A stretch of DNA of 57,686 nt. It comes from Scytonema sp. UIC 10036. GTDB taxonomy: Bacteria > Cyanobacteriota > Cyanobacteriia > Cyanobacteriales > Nostocaceae. Position 1 is the first letter of the stretch. Every line of letters starts with the position of its first letter. Positions 9,566 through 17,889 of the stretch are shown piece after piece. The DNA lies in the NCBI RefSeq assembly GCF_009725235.1, contig NZ_WJFC01000074.1, forward strand, positions 1-57,686, given 5' to 3'. A program made the position numbers and the translations under genes. The notes under the pieces are model-generated. The model saw only the letters and a list, made by a program, of their open reading frames with translations. It had not been told where the DNA came from and made no database searches.

Positions 9566-9910
9566 ATGAATTATACTCAAGGTAGTGTGATAAGTTGGTT
9601 AGAGACAGGGCTATTGAGCGGACAACTGTTATACAGTCACAGCAAGCTGCCTCAAAATGTGCCTATATGCTTAAGATGCATGAAAAGACAAGAAAGTCTT
9701 GCTATGCGCTTATGTCAAATGAGAACCTTTTTTGAGAAAAGCTGTCTACTATATCAACACTTTACAGTCAGCCAAGTTTTGCGGCTGGGTGCGAGCGCCC
9801 AAATCTACCTCCAACAGATGCTGAGATTCTCCATACAAGCTGTCGGTGATTCCATCTTTACTCTTCTAAAGGCTAATGTAGCCGAAAAAATTATAAATTT
9901 ACAGGGTTAA
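9566..9910 (+). CDS. Uncertain 114-residue ORF upstream of the PatA-type gene
   Basis: I do not recognise this product. It begins MNYTQGSVISW after a plausible GGAG ribosome binding site about 12 nt upstream. It is Leu-, Ser- and Gln-rich, with one CLRC pair (about residues 35-38), no clear membrane segment and no known motif. It precedes the PatA-type gene by 276 nt on the same strand, so it might be a conserved small gene or a chance frame. Confidence 0.3.
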   Translation: MNYTQGSVISWLETGLLSGQLLYSHSKLPQNVPICLRCMKRQESLAMRLCQMRTFFEKSCLLYQHFTVSQVLRLGASAQIYLQQMLRFSIQAVGDSIFTLLKANVAEKIINLQG

Positions 9911-10186
9911 CAAATTAATTGAGTAGGAATCAAACATCTCCAAACAAGACTCCATAACAATGAGTACCGCCAGTTTTGTGAATTAGCTGTAACTTCGCAC
10001 TTCTAATTTCTACAACTTGGGCTGTATAAGAACAAGCGTACTTAGGAGAGCGCATAGCACTTCCTTATGTCAACATAAAGGAATTTGCTATCTAAATATG
10101 TTGCAATTATCCCGGCATGATATTGTCATGCATAAATTTGTTCACAACTCAAATTTTGTTGCAAATCCTAATTTCAACTTAGAGCC

Positions 10187-11299
10187 ATGAATATGACTAC
10201 ACTTCCCATTGGTAGATACAGGTTTTTCCAGAAAATACAGCCGCTATTTCTACTAAATAAAATGGCTAGTAACCCCAATACTGGTTGTTGGCAAGTTTAT
10301 AGTCCATCGGCTTCCTGGCTAATTTATATGGAGAAAGGCAAACTCGTTTATATTTCCTATAGCGAGCAAATGTTTGATATTCTTCATAGAAATTTGCAAC
10401 AGCTAAGCGAGCAAGTCCCCAATCTACGAAGTGCAATCGATAAACACTTCCAATCATTATTAGAACTTAATAGTAATCAATCCATAGAAAGCCCGGAATA
10501 TAGAGTTATTTGCTGGTTGGTTAATCAAAATCACATAACCTCTGCGGAAGCAGGAATGTTAATAGAGCAATTGGCACTAGACGTGTTAGAGCCGTTACTG
10601 AGTATTGAAGACGGCAGCTACGAATTCATACCAGAAACTTGCCTGAATGATTTACCAATATTCTGTCATTTAGATTTACGCGTACTTTTTGAAGAATGTC
10701 AAGATAGAAAAAAGCAGAGAAATGCTAAACCTGCAAGTGCTCAACAGCAGTGCATACAATACATTAAGGCAAAAGCCCGAAAATATCAAGCAAAAATTGA
10801 GCGAAAGTTTGTCCGACAGGAAAGCAATGAAGTTAACAATGACGAGCGTCAGTTTTTGATTCCTAGCAATACCGCTCCTGAAACAGAGAATGATAATACA
10901 AAACAAGAAACTTTTCAACCTTCTACCGAAAACAGACTTTATAAAGTTGTTTGTATTGATGACAGTCCAGTTGTTGTCAATGCTGTGAAAAACTTTTTAG
11001 ATCAACAAATATTTACTGTTACAGGAATTAGCGATCCTCTTAAAGCTTTAATGCAGATTATCCGTATTAAACCGGACATCATTTTACTTGATATTGAAAT
11101 GCCCAACTTAGACGGGTATGAAATCTGTTCTTTGTTAAGAAAGCATTCATATTTTCAAAATACCCCTGTCATTATGGTAACGGGACGAACGGGATTTATC
11201 GATAAAGCCAAGGCAAAAATGGTTAAATCAACCGGATATCTGACAAAACCTTTTTCGCAAGTCGATTTACTAAAAATCATCTTTCAAAATATTAAGTGA
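10187..11299 (+). CDS. PatA-type response regulator (PATAN + REC)
   Basis: Phosphorylation-dependent regulator, probably acting through protein partners. The 370-residue product has an N-terminal PATAN/DUF4388-type domain (about residues 10-165; FFQKIQPLF, SASWLIYMEKGKLVYISYSE) and a C-terminal receiver (about 252-370). The receiver has the acidic pair IDDS (258-259), phospho-acceptor Asp302 (IILLDIEMP) and Lys354 (YLTKPFS). The linker (about 175-250) is charged and low in complexity. PatA itself controls heterocyst pattern, but this family is large in cyanobacteria and many members work in type IV pilus or phototaxis systems. No chemotaxis genes lie nearby, so the pathway is open. Confidence 0.85.
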   Translation: MNMTTLPIGRYRFFQKIQPLFLLNKMASNPNTGCWQVYSPSASWLIYMEKGKLVYISYSEQMFDILHRNLQQLSEQVPNLRSAIDKHFQSLLELNSNQSIESPEYRVICWLVNQNHITSAEAGMLIEQLALDVLEPLLSIEDGSYEFIPETCLNDLPIFCHLDLRVLFEECQDRKKQRNAKPASAQQQCIQYIKAKARKYQAKIERKFVRQESNEVNNDERQFLIPSNTAPETENDNTKQETFQPSTENRLYKVVCIDDSPVVVNAVKNFLDQQIFTVTGISDPLKALMQIIRIKPDIILLDIEMPNLDGYEICSLLRKHSYFQNTPVIMVTGRTGFIDKAKAKMVKSTGYLTKPFSQVDLLKIIFQNIK

Positions 11300-11681
11300 A
11301 TTCATGGGAGGCGACACCTCTCAGTTTACCCCCTATCGATCTGGTGGCTCTTCCACAGAATGCAGCATAGCAGGCTCTGCCTTGCGTGTAAGCTAAATCA
11401 GGAGGCGGAGCCTCTTAAAATGCATTCCCAGCCTGAGGCTGGGAACGAGGTGGGGTGTGAGATTTACCTTTCGCGACTCTGTATCCTCCAGAAAGTCGGG
11501 AAGCTGAACCATGCTTGTGTTTTTGTACAAACGTTACCTAACATTACATTTTTGTAACAAAAGCCGGATCTTCAAAAATTCCTCAAATATTCTAACTACA
11601 TTTAACACAGACAAAATTCAGTTCAATAACGTAGACCGAACCATAGATTCAGTACGTTTAACATAATGGGGTTTAAAAATT
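11300..11681. other. Intergenic stretch with an inverted copy of the GAGGCGGAGCCTC repeat
   Basis: Only the repeat copy at 11359-11451 stands out. The remainder, to the small zinc-ribbon gene, is AT-rich and probably holds that gene's promoter. The nominal frame across the repeat is not credible as a gene. Confidence 0.5.
11359..11451 (-). repeat. GAGGCGGAGCCTC-family dispersed repeat, copy B (inverted)
   Basis: It contains AGGCTCTGCCTTGCG, GGAGGCGGAGCCTC, ATGCATTCCCAGCCTGAGGC and GGGAACGAGG. This is the reverse-complement order of copy A at 7147-7266. Confidence 0.8.
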
Positions 11682-11867
11682 ATGACGACTTGTCCCTGCT
11701 GCTCTAACCAACTGCTACGCCATATCCGTAAAAATCAAGTTTCTTGGTTTTGCCGCAGTTGCTGGCAAGAGATGCCCGAGCTGAATTCAAGAAACCTAAA
11801 TTCACTGTCTATGGGTAGATCTACTCAATTCACTATAAAACAATTAGTGGTTTCTCATTCATTATAA
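11682..11867 (+). CDS. Small zinc-ribbon protein
   Basis: The 61-residue protein begins MTTCPCCSNQLLRHIR and has a second pair in WFCRSCWQEMP. The two CxxC pairs (residues 4-7 and 28-31) should bind one zinc ion. Small proteins of this form, with a conserved CWQEMP tail, are widespread in filamentous cyanobacteria; I know of no assigned function. The C-terminal half is Ser/Asn-rich. It is followed at 39 nt by a strong hairpin terminator, which supports it being a transcribed single gene. Confidence 0.75.
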   Translation: MTTCPCCSNQLLRHIRKNQVSWFCRSCWQEMPELNSRNLNSLSMGRSTQFTIKQLVVSHSL

Positions 11868-11905
11868 CTTTTTTGTGTTGGTTAATTTTTTAATATTCAT
11901 TTATA

Positions 11906-11938
11906 AATTAGGGAGACAATTTTATTGTCTCCCTAATT
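11906..11938 (+). terminator. Strong hairpin after the zinc-ribbon gene
   Basis: AATTAGGGAGACAA (11906-11919) pairs perfectly with TTGTCTCCCTAATT (11925-11938) over a 5-nt loop. The structure is nearly symmetrical, so it could terminate on either strand. The T-run after it is poor. Confidence 0.65.
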
Positions 11939-11946
11939 AACGTATA

Positions 11947-12000
11947 TACTGCATACGAAAACACGTAGGTTGGGTTGAGGAACGAAACCCAACATTTACA
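11947..12000. repeat. AGGTTGGGTT/AACCCAAC dispersed repeat
   Basis: GTAGGTTGGGTTGAGGAACG is followed by AAACCCAACATTTAC. This is the core shared with copies near 21330, 22310, 29860 and 42000. Confidence 0.8.
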
Positions 12001-12260
12001 GTGTATATGTATCACCTCATTTTTGGAAAGTTATTTAAAAGTAAAACTCAATATAAATCCTCACAAGATACTCACATTTGTATTTCAGAATAAAGTTGTT
12101 CAGGGTGAGCATCTCCACACACAACTGACATCGCTCGAAGCAGTTTCAAAAACCTGCCATCAACATGAAGAGCGGATTTCAAGTTTTTAACTCAGGAGCG
12201 ATCGCACAACCTTTGCAGAGTGCGATCGCACATTCTTTTTAAAAAAGTAGAAGGAAAAAC

Positions 12261-12860
12261 ATGAATATAATTGAGCGTTTGTTTAGCGCATTGGCTCTCC
12301 AGATGTCTGCGCTTGCGGCGATTTCTAGTGTTGCAACAGCACAGGTGACAACTGTAGCCGATCCGGAGATAACAAAACCAAAGATTTGCTCTTTCGATAC
12401 AATAGGAGACTTGCTCCCCCCCGCATTAGGCGATCGAAGTCCTTCACAGCTTTCTTACTTAGCACAGCAAGGATTTATTCAAAACCCAGACGGTTCCTGG
12501 GTTTGCTATGTGAATGATTCTAAGGACATAAGGCGGTACTATACCCTCTTCAAAATCCAACAAATCGATAAAAAGCTTGTAGCAAGCACTTTCTTAGACG
12601 GGGGTCATTTAATTGCAGGTCAAGACAACCGCAGCTTGGACTTGTTTATGATGCTGATTGAGAATCACACCAACGTAAGTTCACTAACCCGACAAGTTAT
12701 ACGCTCTTCTCTGGAAAACTTCATTACCCAAGTACGCTCTGGGAAGATACTACCCTCAAATCGTAGATATCGGTTCGACTATCCAAATCAAGGGTTGCTC
12801 TTATACCACCCCCTAGAGGGAAAACTTAAGGGTACGGCAATCACAATTAATCTGAACTGA
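12261..12860 (+). CDS. Predicted exported protein of unknown function
   Basis: I do not recognise the family. The 199-residue product has a signal-peptide-like N-terminus (hydrophobic ALALQMSALAAISSVATAQV, probable cleavage after ATAQ), so it is probably periplasmic. The mature part is soluble-looking, with two cysteines (ICSF and WVCYV) that could form a disulfide. It starts after AGAAGGAAAA, a fair ribosome binding site, and stands alone between intergenic repeats and the convergent LRAT-fold gene. Confidence 0.7.
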   Translation: MNIIERLFSALALQMSALAAISSVATAQVTTVADPEITKPKICSFDTIGDLLPPALGDRSPSQLSYLAQQGFIQNPDGSWVCYVNDSKDIRRYYTLFKIQQIDKKLVASTFLDGGHLIAGQDNRSLDLFMMLIENHTNVSSLTRQVIRSSLENFITQVRSGKILPSNRRYRFDYPNQGLLLYHPLEGKLKGTAITINLN

Positions 12861-12922
12861 ACTTTCCCCAAAGGAAAAAGAGCTAACTCGTTTCACAAAT
12901 TGTTATCAACCTGCCCAAGTAC

Positions 12923-13501
12923 TCACGAGATGCTTGAGCGATCGTCCGAATTCTTTCTCCTTAATTTCTCTAACTGTGTGCATCTAGGCTCCCCGCAAAA
13001 CATATGCCTTGCTCAATGTTCGCAGTTATAACTAAATTTATCCCAAACTCTCTTTTCTTGTTTTCTTGACTCTTTGATACGTCCTTCAACTTGACTATAA
13101 GGACTAGAATCGGATAGATGTTCCTTGACAAGCCACTCTGGAGAGTAGGAGATTTCATGAACATAACCGAAACCTTTCTCCACAAGACTATTTTGAACTC
13201 TTACAGTTGCCCCTGTGAAGAAATGAGCAACTCTAAAACCTTTTTGACTGGCTATAACTACACCATAATGCTCGTAATTTTTTCCGTTTTCATCCTGACA
13301 GTTAAGAGCCACAAGATCTCCTATTTTGATAGTTTCGCTGTTGATATCGGTAACATCAGGAATTTTATCGAGCAGAGCATAATAGTTTGATAGTGCAATT
13401 AATTGACGTTCGGTTGCTTTAAACAAAGATTCTGTCCATTTTGGATTGCATTCAGGGATGATTTCTATAATACAATCGAAGATCTCCTTTGGCTTTTTCA
13501 T
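12923..13501 (-). pseudogene. LRAT/NlpC-like fold protein interrupted by an in-frame TGA
   Basis: The open part (13013-13501) encodes 162 residues with the LRAT-type layout: KIGDLVALNC, then EHYGVVIAS with the first catalytic His, then VAHFFTG, ending YNCEH. In LRAT proteins the catalytic cysteine lies in NCEHF. Here TGA (13013-13015) replaces the codon expected for the aromatic residue, and the same frame continues ARHMFCGEPRCTQLEKL to a stop at 12923. That continuation fits the usual post-NCEHF segment, so the gene looks full length but broken by one nonsense codon, or read through. LRAT-fold proteins are thiol acyltransferases or hydrolases; this one's substrate is unknown. Confidence 0.65.
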
Positions 13502-13599
13502 ATGGTTAACATGAATTGCTACAGAGTTATTACGGATCTATGTGCGATCGCTCATTAAAGCTCTGAGCTTTTTTGAGAAAAATAAGTTATATATGAATA

Positions 13600-14013
13600 A
13601 TGCTGCAAATTTCTACCAAAGTTACGATTCCCGACAGCGAGATCGAAATTAGTGCGATTCGCTCACAAGGCGCAGGAGGGCAAAACGTTAACAAGGTTGC
13701 CACCGCCATTCACTTGCGTTTCGACATTAAGGCTTCATCATTACCCGATTTTTACAAAGAACAACTTTTGAAGCTTCAAGATCGACGCATCACCCAAGAA
13801 GGAGTTATTGTTATCAAGTCTCAAGAACACAGAAGCCAAGAGCAGAACCGGGAGGAAGCCTTGAGACGACTGCAAGAACTCATCAAAAGCGTAGCCGTAC
13901 TGAAAATAAAACGCAAACCTACCAAGCCAACTCGCAACTCTCAAAAAAAGCGTCTCGATAGCAAAAATAAGCGCGGACAAATTAAGTCTATGAGAAGGAA
14001 CGTCACCGAATAA
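13600..14013 (+). CDS. arfB: Peptidyl-tRNA hydrolase ArfB (class I release-factor-like)
   Basis: Codon-independent release factor that rescues stalled ribosomes by hydrolysing peptidyl-tRNA. The 137-residue product has the catalytic GGQ motif in RSQGAGGQNVNKVATAIHL (residues about 22-40). The C-terminal tail is basic (IKRKPTKPTRNSQKKRLDSKNKRGQ), which in ArfB enters the empty mRNA channel. The length matches ArfB and excludes RF1/RF2. It is a single gene, convergent with the gene at 14044. Confidence 0.93.
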   Translation: MLQISTKVTIPDSEIEISAIRSQGAGGQNVNKVATAIHLRFDIKASSLPDFYKEQLLKLQDRRITQEGVIVIKSQEHRSQEQNREEALRRLQELIKSVAVLKIKRKPTKPTRNSQKKRLDSKNKRGQIKSMRRNVTE

Positions 14014-14043
14014 TATGCGTGCTCGCGTTGAGAACTACTTATC

Positions 14044-15303
14044 TTATTTATTGTTTTGTGTCAAGGTTTTTAAGGTAGAAGCTGTTTCTTCTGGTTTGCC
14101 AGCCAGGGGGAAAACTAAAATACTCTCGATCGCTGGGTTATCTACTAATTCTTTTAAGCGATGAAATTGCCGCTCGCTAATGGCAATTCCAGCATATTTT
14201 TTCGCATAATTTAATTCCTCTTTGAAATTTGTCTCATTATCATTATAAGCTTGAATAAACACGCGATCGACATTCCAGTTTTGCCAATCAGCTGCAAAAT
14301 ACCGTTTAGCCCAATAAGGATTATGATGACAAATATCAAAACTAACGGTCGAGTTAGCTTGTTTCATCGCAGTTATCATTTGCTGCAAAAAATCAGTTAA
14401 ACTAGCGGTGCGATCTATTTTGCCTGGTAATTCAGCATGATAACCTAAATAATCATCCCACTGCACTGCATCGATTTTCGGATACTTTTGGACGAACTCT
14501 ACTAATATATTTTTAAAGAAATTTGCTACCTCAGGAATCTGCACATCAAGAACATAATGATCGATGCCAGCGTAGGTTTTATCCACACCAGGAACAATCC
14601 ATTTCCGAGAAACTGCTAAATCGTAAATCGGACTGTTTTTATCTATTTTAATACCTTTCTCAAAATAAGCGTGAACTTGCATTCCTTGTTTGTGCGCCTC
14701 ATCAATCAACCAATCAAGCCATTTATCTTGAAACTGGTTGGGACAACTTCTGTACCCTAACGTTTGCTGCATAACGTTGCTATTGTACATCGTACAACCA
14801 TTACCCCAAACACCATGAATAATGGTATTAATTCCTTGAGAACGATAGTATCGAACTCTTTCACGAATCGTTTGTTCGTTGGCATTATTAGTAATTTGGT
14901 AGCGACTTAAATAAATTCCTCTAATGACTTTTTTCTCCCAAGGAGTTTGAGATAATGGTGTTGTTTGAGGAGGAGTTGTTTCCGGTGAAGCAAGGCGATC
15001 GTTAGAAGCGGAATTTGAAGTGCTTGAGAAAGAGGGAGTAGGAGTTGAAGAAGTCGTTGCAGTAGGAGTTGAAGAAGTTGTTGGACTGGGAGTTAAAGTA
15101 GCGGTTGGAGTGGAACTTACAAAAGGAATAGTTATTGGTAAATTCTCAGGCAAAAGGCGGCTGATGTCTAAATGTCCTGGCTGGCTGAACCACCAATAAC
15201 CACCTCCTAAGATAGCAATGATTATGGAAATCGGAATATTTGAGCATCCGCATCCACTTGGCTCTTTCTTTTGACGCGACATAGTAACGTAATCTCGATT
15301 CAT
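14044..15303 (-). CDS. Membrane-anchored GHL10-type glycosyl hydrolase-like protein
   Basis: Predicted cell-envelope carbohydrate-active protein of 419 residues. There is an N-terminal membrane segment (about residues 22-40, IPISIIIAILGGGYWWF), a Ser/Thr/Pro-rich linker (about 60-115), and a GHL10/YngK-type TIM-barrel region (about 128-415). Typical motifs are IRGIYLSRYQ, INTIIHGVWGNG, HAYFEKG and KIDAVQWDDYLGY. The acidic pair in QWDDY is a candidate active site. The substrate is unknown. An internal Met (MSRQKKEP, residue 8) could be the true start. The upstream gene at 15306 stops 2 nt before this ATG, so they may be co-transcribed. Confidence 0.75.
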   Translation of the reverse strand: MNRDYVTMSRQKKEPSGCGCSNIPISIIIAILGGGYWWFSQPGHLDISRLLPENLPITIPFVSSTPTATLTPSPTTSSTPTATTSSTPTPSFSSTSNSASNDRLASPETTPPQTTPLSQTPWEKKVIRGIYLSRYQITNNANEQTIRERVRYYRSQGINTIIHGVWGNGCTMYNSNVMQQTLGYRSCPNQFQDKWLDWLIDEAHKQGMQVHAYFEKGIKIDKNSPIYDLAVSRKWIVPGVDKTYAGIDHYVLDVQIPEVANFFKNILVEFVQKYPKIDAVQWDDYLGYHAELPGKIDRTASLTDFLQQMITAMKQANSTVSFDICHHNPYWAKRYFAADWQNWNVDRVFIQAYNDNETNFKEELNYAKKYAGIAISERQFHRLKELVDNPAIESILVFPLAGKPEETASTLKTLTQNNK

Positions 15304-15305
15304 GT

Positions 15306-15716
15306 TTAAATAACTACAATTTCAAATCGATATTTTCCCAATACGTCCTTAAGAACGTGCGCTTCGATCTGTCTTTTGGAGCTACCACCATTTCTACGTT
15401 CTGAACCGTCTCTCCTTGAAATGCTCGAAACAAGGGGATCTCTTCCATTGTCATTGGCATTTAAGAACTCTCTTTCTGTTTGTAAATCTGCTTCTATCTG
15501 CTTATGCACGGATATCTCGCTCTGCAACTGCTCAATCCTTGCGAGAAGTTTAACTTGAGCACTGTGACGATGATTGAACAAACAAACAAGCAATGACAAA
15601 TTTACAATAACGGCTGCTATTTCAATGGCAGTAGTCAGTGTATAAGTATCTGTAGTGCAGGCAAGTAAAGCGAAATGCAGGTAGAATGTGCAAGTTATAA
15701 ATAAAGTTGAGTTCAT
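15306..15716 (-). CDS. Small membrane/coiled-coil protein of unknown function
   Basis: The 136-residue product has two hydrophobic stretches (about residues 3-20 and 27-47) followed by a predicted coiled coil (about 55-90; KLLARIEQLQSEISVHKQIE). That coiled coil resembles the signal-transmission helix of cyanobacterial sensor kinases, so this may be a fragment of one. The C-terminal part (SSISRRDGSERRNGGSS) is low in complexity. It lies immediately upstream of the glycosyl hydrolase-like gene. Confidence 0.4.
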   Translation of the reverse strand: MNSTLFITCTFYLHFALLACTTDTYTLTTAIEIAAVIVNLSLLVCLFNHRHSAQVKLLARIEQLQSEISVHKQIEADLQTEREFLNANDNGRDPLVSSISRRDGSERRNGGSSKRQIEAHVLKDVLGKYRFEIVVI

Positions 15717-15920
15717 TAGGAGAACATTGCCAAGTCATCTCTATCTAAAAAAAATACGTACTTGTTACTGTATCAGTTTATTTCAAGGAAAATTATGAAA
15801 TTTTGATGTAATTATATATACTTATTAGAGAATAAATACTTAAGCTAAACACCACTGTATACAGTGCGTACATAAGAGCATGGTCTTGACAAAGGAGCTA
15901 CTCCTTGATTAAAGTTTATA

Positions 15921-15936
15921 TAACGAATGTTCGATA
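15921..15936. promoter_or_regulatory. Operator-like palindrome O1 upstream of the TetR gene
   Basis: TAACGAATGTTCGATA differs at two positions from the perfect palindrome TACCGAATGTTCGGTA found at 28806. It ends 12 nt before the TetR start codon, a position suited to autorepression. Confidence 0.6.
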
Positions 15937-15948
15937 TAAATATGATGT

Positions 15949-16530
15949 ATGCCAAAAATAGTAGACCATGAGTTATATCGTAAAGAATTACTGAGTAAAT
16001 GCTTTAGCTTGTTTGCTGAGAAAGGATACAGCGCTCTTACCATGCGCCAGATTGCCGAAAGCTTGGGCGTGTCTACCGGAACCCTCTATCATTACTTTCC
16101 CAATAAAAAAGCTCTATTTGAGCAATTAGTGGAAGAAATATGCGAGCGAGATGTATCGTTAGCGATCGCTGAGTTGGAAGGAGCACAAACTCCAAAAGAA
16201 CGATTAGAGGTGTTGGGGCGATACCTAGTTCAAAAGCAGGATTACTACGTTAAATGGACTTATCTACTCGTTGATTTCTGTCAGCATCCAGACTTTAAGG
16301 ATATGCAGGGTCATGATGTGTTTCAGCATGCAAATAAGGAGTACGAACAAATATTTTACAGGTTGTTAGGTGTTGAAGATCGAGTATTAGTTTGGTTGGT
16401 TATGTGTCTAATTGATGGCTTATTTCTAGAATTGCTTATGAAGAATGACAGGATTTCTATTACAGAACAGTTTGATTTGTTGGGCAAAATGGTAACTGCT
16501 TATTTGGAAAAGTATGGGGTTAGTGGTTAG
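15949..16530 (+). CDS. TetR-family transcriptional regulator
   Basis: Ligand-responsive repressor, 193 residues. The N-terminal helix-turn-helix is clear (about residues 27-47; LTMRQIAESLGVSTGTLYHYFPNK). The C-terminal domain is a generic ligand/dimer domain. It precedes devB and devC on the same strand, and operator-like palindromes lie before its own start (15921) and before devC (17851), so it probably controls this exporter locus. The last codons (GVSG-stop) run into a 21-bp tandem repeat that follows. Confidence 0.92.
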   Translation: MPKIVDHELYRKELLSKCFSLFAEKGYSALTMRQIAESLGVSTGTLYHYFPNKKALFEQLVEEICERDVSLAIAELEGAQTPKERLEVLGRYLVQKQDYYVKWTYLLVDFCQHPDFKDMQGHDVFQHANKEYEQIFYRLLGVEDRVLVWLVMCLIDGLFLELLMKNDRISITEQFDLLGKMVTAYLEKYGVSG

Positions 16531-16655
16531 TTGTTGGTTGTTAGTGGTTAGTTGTTGGTTGTTAGTGGTTAGTTGTTAGTGGACAAATGACAAATGACAA
16601 AGGACAAAGGACAAAGGACAAAGGAAATATGACAAATGACAAAGGACATATGACG
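16519..16655. repeat. Tandem repeats between tetR and devB
   Basis: Two arrays adjoin: about three copies of a 21-mer (TTAGTTGTTGGTTGTTAGTGG) starting inside the last TetR codons, then heptamers of the form ACAAATG/ACAAAGG up to the devB start. These are the short tandem repeats typical of Nostocales intergenic DNA. Confidence 0.85.
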
Positions 16656-16656
16656 T

Positions 16657-17829
16657 ATGATAAGTAATTTATCTAAACAAAAAAATCAATGGTTGATGGC
16701 TTTAGTTATCGGTGCGACTGCCATCATGGGTGGAACAGTTGTTTATAGCATTTCTCAGTTTGGAGGAGTGAGTCAAAAACCTGCACCAGTGGTAACAACT
16801 TCACCAATGAAAAAAGTGACAGCCTTGGGAAGATTGGAACCTGAAGCTAAAGTCATTAAGCTGTCTGCTCCTCTGGCATTGGATGGCGATCGCCTGACAA
16901 AACTCCTGGTTCAAGAGGGCGATCGCGTGAAAGTTGGACAAGTGGTGGCAATTCTTGATTCGAGGGATAGACTGCAAGATGCGCTTAAAAAAGCACAAGA
17001 GCAAGTCAAGATGGCTCAAGCCAAACTTGCCCAAGTTAAAGCAGGAGCAAAAACTGGAGAAATTGCGGCTCAAAAAGCTTTAATAAAGCGTTTAAAAGCC
17101 CAACTACAGGGCGAAATCGCCACTCAAAAAGCTATTATTACTCGCCGTCAATCTGAGTTGAATATTGCTCGTGCGGAATACAATCGCTACCAAATGCTGT
17201 ACCGAGAAGGAGCAGAATCTGCCTTGAACTTTGACAACAAAAGATTAGCTTTTGAAACTGCCCAAACACAGTTAATGGAAGCAAAAGCCAACCAGAACCG
17301 TACAGCAAATACACTACAGGCAGAAATAGCCGAAGCTAAAGCCACCCTTGATAAAATTGCTGAAGTTCGTCCTGTAGATGTGCAAGCGGCGCAAGCGGAA
17401 GTTGATGATGCCATTGCATCTGTTAAACAAGCACAAACCGACTTGGAAAAAGCTTACATTAGATCCCCTATTTCAGGAAATATTCTGAAGATTCACACGC
17501 GAGAGGGAGAAAAGATGAGCGAATCCGGGATTGTTGACTTGGCACAAATCGATCGCATGGTTGCTGTCGCAGAAGTTTATCAATCTGATATTAACAAAGT
17601 TAAACTCGGACAAAAGGCAACTGTCACCAGTCAAGCCGTGAAAGGAACACTCCAAGGAGTTGTTTCCCATATTGGCTTGCAAGTTGACAGACAAAATGTT
17701 TTCAGCAATCAACCGGGAGAGAACCTAGACAAGCGAGTTGTTGAGGTAAAAATTCGTCTTAACCCTGAAGACAGTAAAAAGGTTGCAGGTTTAACCAATT
17801 TACAAGTGCAAACAGCCATTGAATTATAA
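16657..17829 (+). CDS. devB: DevB-like membrane fusion protein (HlyD family)
   Basis: Periplasmic adaptor linking an inner-membrane ABC exporter to an outer-membrane channel. The 390-residue product has one N-terminal membrane segment (about residues 12-32), a lipoyl-like half-motif (LLVQEGDRVKVGQVVAILD, about 83-102), a long coiled-coil hairpin (about 105-255, KAQEQVKMAQAKLAQVKAG) and the returning lipoyl half (AYIRSPISGNILKIHTREGE). This is the standard DevB form. In heterocystous species DevBCA exports envelope glycolipid; many paralogues exist, so the cargo here is unknown. Confidence 0.9.
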   Translation: MISNLSKQKNQWLMALVIGATAIMGGTVVYSISQFGGVSQKPAPVVTTSPMKKVTALGRLEPEAKVIKLSAPLALDGDRLTKLLVQEGDRVKVGQVVAILDSRDRLQDALKKAQEQVKMAQAKLAQVKAGAKTGEIAAQKALIKRLKAQLQGEIATQKAIITRRQSELNIARAEYNRYQMLYREGAESALNFDNKRLAFETAQTQLMEAKANQNRTANTLQAEIAEAKATLDKIAEVRPVDVQAAQAEVDDAIASVKQAQTDLEKAYIRSPISGNILKIHTREGEKMSESGIVDLAQIDRMVAVAEVYQSDINKVKLGQKATVTSQAVKGTLQGVVSHIGLQVDRQNVFSNQPGENLDKRVVEVKIRLNPEDSKKVAGLTNLQVQTAIEL

Positions 17830-17850
17830 CTTTGTCTTTGATTTAAAAGA

Positions 17851-17866
17851 TAACGGATGTTCGGTA
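17851..17866. promoter_or_regulatory. Operator-like palindrome O2 between devB and devC
   Basis: TAACGGATGTTCGGTA differs at two positions from TACCGAATGTTCGGTA. It starts 21 nt after the devB stop and ends 23 nt before the devC ATG, so devC may have a separate, repressible promoter. Confidence 0.55.
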
Positions 17867-17889
17867 TAAATTCATCAAGGGAAGCAATT

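Larger units (their letters stand above)
11868..12260. other. Intergenic stretch: terminator plus AGGTTGGGTT repeat
   Basis: It contains the terminator hairpin (11906-11938), a copy of the AGGTTGGGTT/AACCCAAC repeat (11947-12000), and two GCGATCGC-type sites at 12199 and 12222 shortly before the next gene. No gene is supported. Confidence 0.5.

Noticed and set aside
11360..11557. 65-residue plus-strand frame
   Set aside because: It runs through the inverted repeat copy B; its protein content is repeat-derived.
16519..16655. Possible CRISPR array between tetR and devB
   Set aside because: The units are contiguous heptamers and 21-mers with no unique spacers, and no cas genes are present.
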